A DNA stretch of 8,870 bases from an uncultured Chthoniobacterales bacterium (GTDB lineage Bacteria; Verrucomicrobiota; Verrucomicrobiae; Chthoniobacterales; UBA10450), in NCBI GenBank assembly GCA_955652855.1, contig CATPCN010000567.1:1-8870 (forward strand), read 5' to 3'. How positions within the stretch are numbered: the first letter of the stretch is position 1; each line of letters starts with the position of its first letter. Positions 6,460 to 8,870 of the stretch are shown here, one piece after another. Under the pieces are notes generated by a model that searched no databases, had not been told where the DNA came from, and was given only the letters and a program-made list of their open reading frames with translations. The translations under genes and the position numbers were made by a program.

Positions 6460-7416
6460 TTACAACACGACCGGTTTGCCTTCGGTCATGATGAGAACTT
6501 TGCCGTCGACGCCTTGTGCGCGCGCGCTTGCCAGCAAGCGCTCGGGCGGTTCATGCATCGGCTCGAAGCCAAGGCGAAAAGTTCCGTAATGCATCGGCAC
6601 CAATGTTTTTGCGCGGAGTTCGATGAAAGCTTTCACGGCTTCCTCGGGATTCATGTGCACGGCGCGACCGGTGGGCGCTTCGTACGCGCCGATGGGCAGC
6701 AGCGCGATGTCGATCTTGTAACGCTCGCCGATTTCTTTGAAGCCGGGGTAGTAAGCGCTGTCCCCGCAATGAAAAATCGTGCGGCCATCTACCGCGATGA
6801 CAAACCCACCGAAAGCGCGATGCGAATCCGCGAGAAAGCGCGCGCCCCAATGATAACAAGGCGTCAACGAAACTTCGAGCGGACCGACTTTCACCGTTTG
6901 CCAATAATCGAGCTCGTGCACGATGTGAAAACCGAGATCGTGCACAAGATTCCCCACCCCGATCGGCACGACGATCGGCTGATCGGCCGCCACTTTGCGC
7001 AACGTTCGCCGATCGAGATGATCGAAATGCGCATGCGTCACGAGCACAAAATCGATCGAAGGCAGGTGATGAATTTCAAACCCGGGTTGCTTGAGCCGCT
7101 TGATCACCTTCAGCCATTTCGACCAGTTCGGATCGATCAACACGTTGACCTCGTGCGTTTGAATAAGAAACGACGCGTGCCCGATCCAGGTGATGCAAAT
7201 TTCGCCCTTACGGATTTTGGGAAATTGCGGCGGCGCGTGATCGCCAGAGCGCTTGACGAAAAGCGATGGGATCAAAACGCTCGTGAGGAAATTGCGTTTG
7301 TGCCAGTCGGCTCGTGGCCGCAAACGAACGCGGGTAGAACGTTTATTTTCGGCGCCGTTCTCCGATGGTTGGCGGACGACATTTCGGCGGCTTTTTTTTG
7401 AAAAAGGAATCGGCAC
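6460..7416 (-). CDS. Metallo-beta-lactamase-fold hydrolase, NAPE-PLD-like
   Basis: A 318-residue zinc hydrolase of the COG2220 group (UlaG / NAPE-phospholipase D-like metallo-beta-lactamase fold). The metal-site residues are all visible: His128, His130, Asp132 and His133 in HAHFDH, His189 in CYHWGAR, Asp219 in CGDSAYY and His276 in MHYGTF. WIGHASF (77-83) and LIDP (93-96) begin the fold, and the stretch from HCGDS to HYGTF resembles NAPE-PLD more than beta-lactamases. Phospholipid or another phosphodiester is a plausible substrate, but the family is too varied to say. The first 70 residues are basic, with no signal peptide seen. The longest frame begins with GTG at 7416; a TTG at about residue 32 is an alternative start. 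The frame crosses a run of eight A near the GTG. It lies 16 bases upstream of the YfhO-like gene in one probable operon and is divergent from the cyclo-ligase. Confidence 0.83.
   Translation of the reverse strand: MPIPFSKKSRRNVVRQPSENGAENKRSTRVRLRPRADWHKRNFLTSVLIPSLFVKRSGDHAPPQFPKIRKGEICITWIGHASFLIQTHEVNVLIDPNWSKWLKVIKRLKQPGFEIHHLPSIDFVLVTHAHFDHLDRRTLRKVAADQPIVVPIGVGNLVHDLGFHIVHELDYWQTVKVGPLEVSLTPCYHWGARFLADSHRAFGGFVIAVDGRTIFHCGDSAYYPGFKEIGERYKIDIALLPIGAYEAPTGRAVHMNPEEAVKAFIELRAKTLVPMHYGTFRLGFEPMHEPPERLLASARAQGVDGKVLIMTEGKPVVL
6708..6717 (-). repeat. Iterated 10-mer AAGATCGACA, copy 9
   Basis: Exact copy (plus strand TGTCGATCTT) in the sense direction of the hydrolase gene, giving Lys-Ile-Asp-Ile at residues 234-237. 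It is preceded by C on the motif strand. Confidence 0.85.
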
Positions 7417-7429
7417 TTTCGCGGAAGCA

Positions 7430-7435
7430 TATAAT
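7430..7435 (+). promoter_or_regulatory. Candidate -10 box for the cyclo-ligase/comEC genes
   Basis: A perfect TATAAT sits 32 bases upstream of the cyclo-ligase ATG, in the 51-base divergent gap. No TTGACA-like -35 box is found 16-18 bases upstream, so this is a candidate only. A GGAG at 7464-7467 touches the ATG and is too close to act as a normal ribosome site. Confidence 0.35.
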
Positions 7436-7467
7436 CTACGCGGGGTGAATCAAAATCTTTCGCGGAG

Positions 7468-7950
7468 ATGAGCGGCGACGTTCCGACAAAGGCCGCGCTG
7501 CGGGCCGAGATGTTGAAAAAATTACGCGCGCTCCCGGCGCAAGATCGACAATCGCTTTCCGCGACGATTTGCGAACGCGTTTTGCGACTCGAAGCGTGGC
7601 AAAACGCGAAGACGATCTCACTCTTCTTGCCACTGCCGAGCGAGCCGGACATTTCGCCGCTTGGGCAACAGGCCGGTGCCAGCGGCAAGGAAGTGATCGT
7701 CATTCCATCGACCGCGCGTTTGGAATCGGACGTCGTCGGGTCATTCGCGCCGGACCTGATTCTTGCTCCCGGCCTCGCGTTTTCAAAAGATCGACATCGC
7801 CTCGGGCGCGGCGGTGGATTTTTTGATCGTTTGCTCGCGGGCCGCGCTGCCGGTGCGATCAAAGTCGGCGTTTGTTTTTCATTTCAGCTGCTCGACGCAA
7901 TCCCGGCCGAGTCGCATGACGTTCTGATGAACGCGGTCATCAGTGACTGA
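7468..7950 (+). CDS. ygfA: 5-formyltetrahydrofolate cyclo-ligase
   Basis: A cytoplasmic enzyme of the MTHFS/YgfA family (EC 6.3.3.2) that uses ATP to turn 5-formyltetrahydrofolate into 5,10-methenyltetrahydrofolate, returning a storage or by-product folate to one-carbon metabolism. At 160 residues it is shorter than the usual 180-200; the missing part appears to be in the middle, between the Glu59-Pro-Asp substrate loop and PDLILAPGLAF (95-105). Family features remain: the N-terminal basic helix with Lys8 and Arg12, SEPDISPL (58-65), the ATP-binding RLGRGGGFFDR (111-121), where Phe-Phe replaces the usual Tyr-Tyr, and the C-terminal HDVLMNAVISD (150-160). ATG is the only reasonable start in frame. 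Its stop is 13 bases before comEC, so the two are probably co-transcribed. Two exact repeat copies lie in this short gene. Confidence 0.88.
   Translation: MSGDVPTKAALRAEMLKKLRALPAQDRQSLSATICERVLRLEAWQNAKTISLFLPLPSEPDISPLGQQAGASGKEVIVIPSTARLESDVVGSFAPDLILAPGLAFSKDRHRLGRGGGFFDRLLAGRAAGAIKVGVCFSFQLLDAIPAESHDVLMNAVISD
7541..7550 (+). repeat. Iterated 10-mer AAGATCGACA, copy 10
   Basis: Exact copy in the sense direction of the cyclo-ligase gene, giving Gln-Asp-Arg-Gln near the N-terminus. It is preceded by C. The 13 bases CAAGATCGACAAT are shared with copies 1 and 7. Confidence 0.85.
7787..7796 (+). repeat. Iterated 10-mer AAGATCGACA, copy 11
   Basis: Exact copy in the sense direction of the cyclo-ligase gene, giving Lys-Asp-Arg-His just before the ATP-binding motif. 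It is preceded by A, unlike the other coding copies. Confidence 0.85.
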
Positions 7951-7963
7951 ATCGGCCAGCCCG

Positions 7964-8870
7964 ATGAAGTTGTTCGATGCGCCGCGTCAGCCTCTCGTCG
8001 GCATAGCATTGGCGGCGGCATTCGGAATTTTGATCGCGGATTTCGCGCCGATTCACGCGCATTGGTTCGGCGGCGTACTGGTGGTCTTGGCGCTGCTTGC
8101 ATTACTTCGACATAGCACCCCTGCGACTTACGCCTTGGTCGCGACGAGTTTCTTTTTTCTTCACAGCTTGCGCGTAACCGATTCGTCGGGTTTGCAGCTC
8201 GTGCACAAGCTTGGCGAGCGGCCTCGCGCCGTCGGCGTGCGCGGCGCGGTCGTGAGCGAACCAAAAATCGCGGCGAACGGTTTCGCATCATTTCTTTTGC
8301 AGCTCGAATCGATCGAGTTCGCGGGTAAACGCGAAACATCGCATGCCACGCTTTTCGTGCGATGGCGCGGAACAGCGAACTTCGGCGACGAGCTGCAGCT
8401 TTTCGGAATTGCGGAACCGATCGCGCCACCGCGCAATCCGGGTGAGCTCGACATGCGCTCGTATCTGGCGCGCCGCGATGTTCGGCGCGAGCTTTTTGTG
8501 CGCTATGCCGAAGACGGCGCGCTTCTCAGCCATGCCGGCGGAAATCCCATTTTGCGCGCGGCGCAAAAATCGCGCGCCTGGATGCAACGCGTCCTTTGCC
8601 GCGGGCTTGACGATTCACCAGATGTCGAGGGACTGATCAGCGGCATGGTGCTCGGATTACGCCATCAAACTCCCGAAGATATCGAAGAACCGTTTCAACA
8701 AACCGGCACGCTTCATCTTTTCGCAGTGGCCGGATTGCATGTCGGAATCGTAGCGCGATTGCTTTGGATCCTCGCGATTGTCGCGCAGTTGCCGAGAAAA
8801 TGGGCGGCATGGCTGATTATTCTCGCGCTCTTTTTCTATGCGGCAATCACCGGGCTTCACATGTCAAGCG
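7964..8870 (+). CDS. comEC: ComEC/Rec2 DNA-uptake channel, N-terminal part (cut by right edge)
   Basis: The first 302 residues of ComEC, the inner-membrane channel that brings single-stranded DNA into the cytoplasm during natural transformation. Two or three hydrophobic helices occupy about 11-70. They are followed by a soluble OB-like domain (DUF4131 region, about 85-190) containing the family motif NPGELDMRSYL (158-168). The Competence core begins at about 225 with SGMVLGLR (226-233). Then comes FQQTGTLHLFAVAGLHV at 244-260, the hallmark signature, with Ala where the usual SGLH has Ser, and FYAAITGLHMSS at 291-302. The rest of the channel and any C-terminal metallo-beta-lactamase domain lie outside the window. 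The ATG is 13 bases after the cyclo-ligase stop with no Shine-Dalgarno. ComEC is widespread in species not known to be competent, so presence alone does not prove transformation. Confidence 0.92.
   Translation, partial: MKLFDAPRQPLVGIALAAAFGILIADFAPIHAHWFGGVLVVLALLALLRHSTPATYALVATSFFFLHSLRVTDSSGLQLVHKLGERPRAVGVRGAVVSEPKIAANGFASFLLQLESIEFAGKRETSHATLFVRWRGTANFGDELQLFGIAEPIAPPRNPGELDMRSYLARRDVRRELFVRYAEDGALLSHAGGNPILRAAQKSRAWMQRVLCRGLDDSPDVEGLISGMVLGLRHQTPEDIEEPFQQTGTLHLFAVAGLHVGIVARLLWILAIVAQLPRKWAAWLIILALFFYAAITGLHMSS

Noticed and set aside
6514..7401. 295-residue plus-strand open frame
   Set aside because: Antisense to the hydrolase gene with all metal motifs; long only because of high-GC codon use.
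7417..7467. 6S RNA (ssrS), which is found beside ygfA in some bacteria
   Set aside because: The gap is only 51 bases, far too short for 6S RNA.
8101..8117. TCGACATAGCA in comEC, matching the end of the variant repeat at 2338
   Set aside because: Shares 11 bases with the flank of one copy but only 7 of 10 with the repeat core, so not counted as a copy.

Overview
The window is a GC-rich, gene-dense bacterial chromosome segment (high GC judged by eye) with eight protein genes, two of them cut by the window edges, and no RNA genes, insertion sequences or CRISPR. Starts mostly lack a Shine-Dalgarno sequence. That, together with the gene set (YfhO-type and GT39 membrane proteins, a flavodoxin-less CysJ-like reductase, a NAPE-PLD-like hydrolase), would fit a soil Verrucomicrobiota-like bacterium. 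The taxonomic guess is inference only.

Layout from left to right. Minus strand: the N-terminal 198 residues of an MFS exporter (1-595, running off the left edge) and a GT39/ArnT-like glycosyltransferase (670-2046), with a hairpin between them. A 306-base divergent intergenic region (2047-2352) carries a GC-rich inverted repeat and two inversely oriented copies of a short repeat. Plus strand: an NADPH/FAD diflavin-type reductase without its flavodoxin domain (2353-3516) and a stand-alone class III nucleotide cyclase domain (3574-4215). Minus strand, convergent with it: a metallo-beta-lactamase-fold NAPE-PLD-like hydrolase (6460-7416) followed after 16 bases by a YfhO-like membrane protein (4257-6443). 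Plus strand, divergent from the hydrolase over 51 bases: 5-formyltetrahydrofolate cyclo-ligase (7468-7950) and the start of comEC (7964 to the right edge).

The genes do not form one obvious pathway. The two GT-C-fold membrane proteins and the hydrolase suggest envelope, glycan or lipid work; the reductase and cyclase form a possible redox/signalling pair; the cyclo-ligase and comEC are ordinary chromosomal genes.

The most unusual feature is not a gene. The 10-mer AAGATCGACA (reverse complement TGTCGATCTT) occurs exactly 11 times in 8870 bases, against about 0.02 expected for random equal-base sequence on both strands. It appears on both strands, in both intergenic and coding DNA, and in four different coding phases, so the selection or copying must act at DNA level. 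Two copies with one mismatch and one with a 2-base insertion add to it. I know of no named element with this sequence. It resembles in density the uptake sequences of Neisseria and Haemophilus, and comEC lies in the same window, but that link is speculative.
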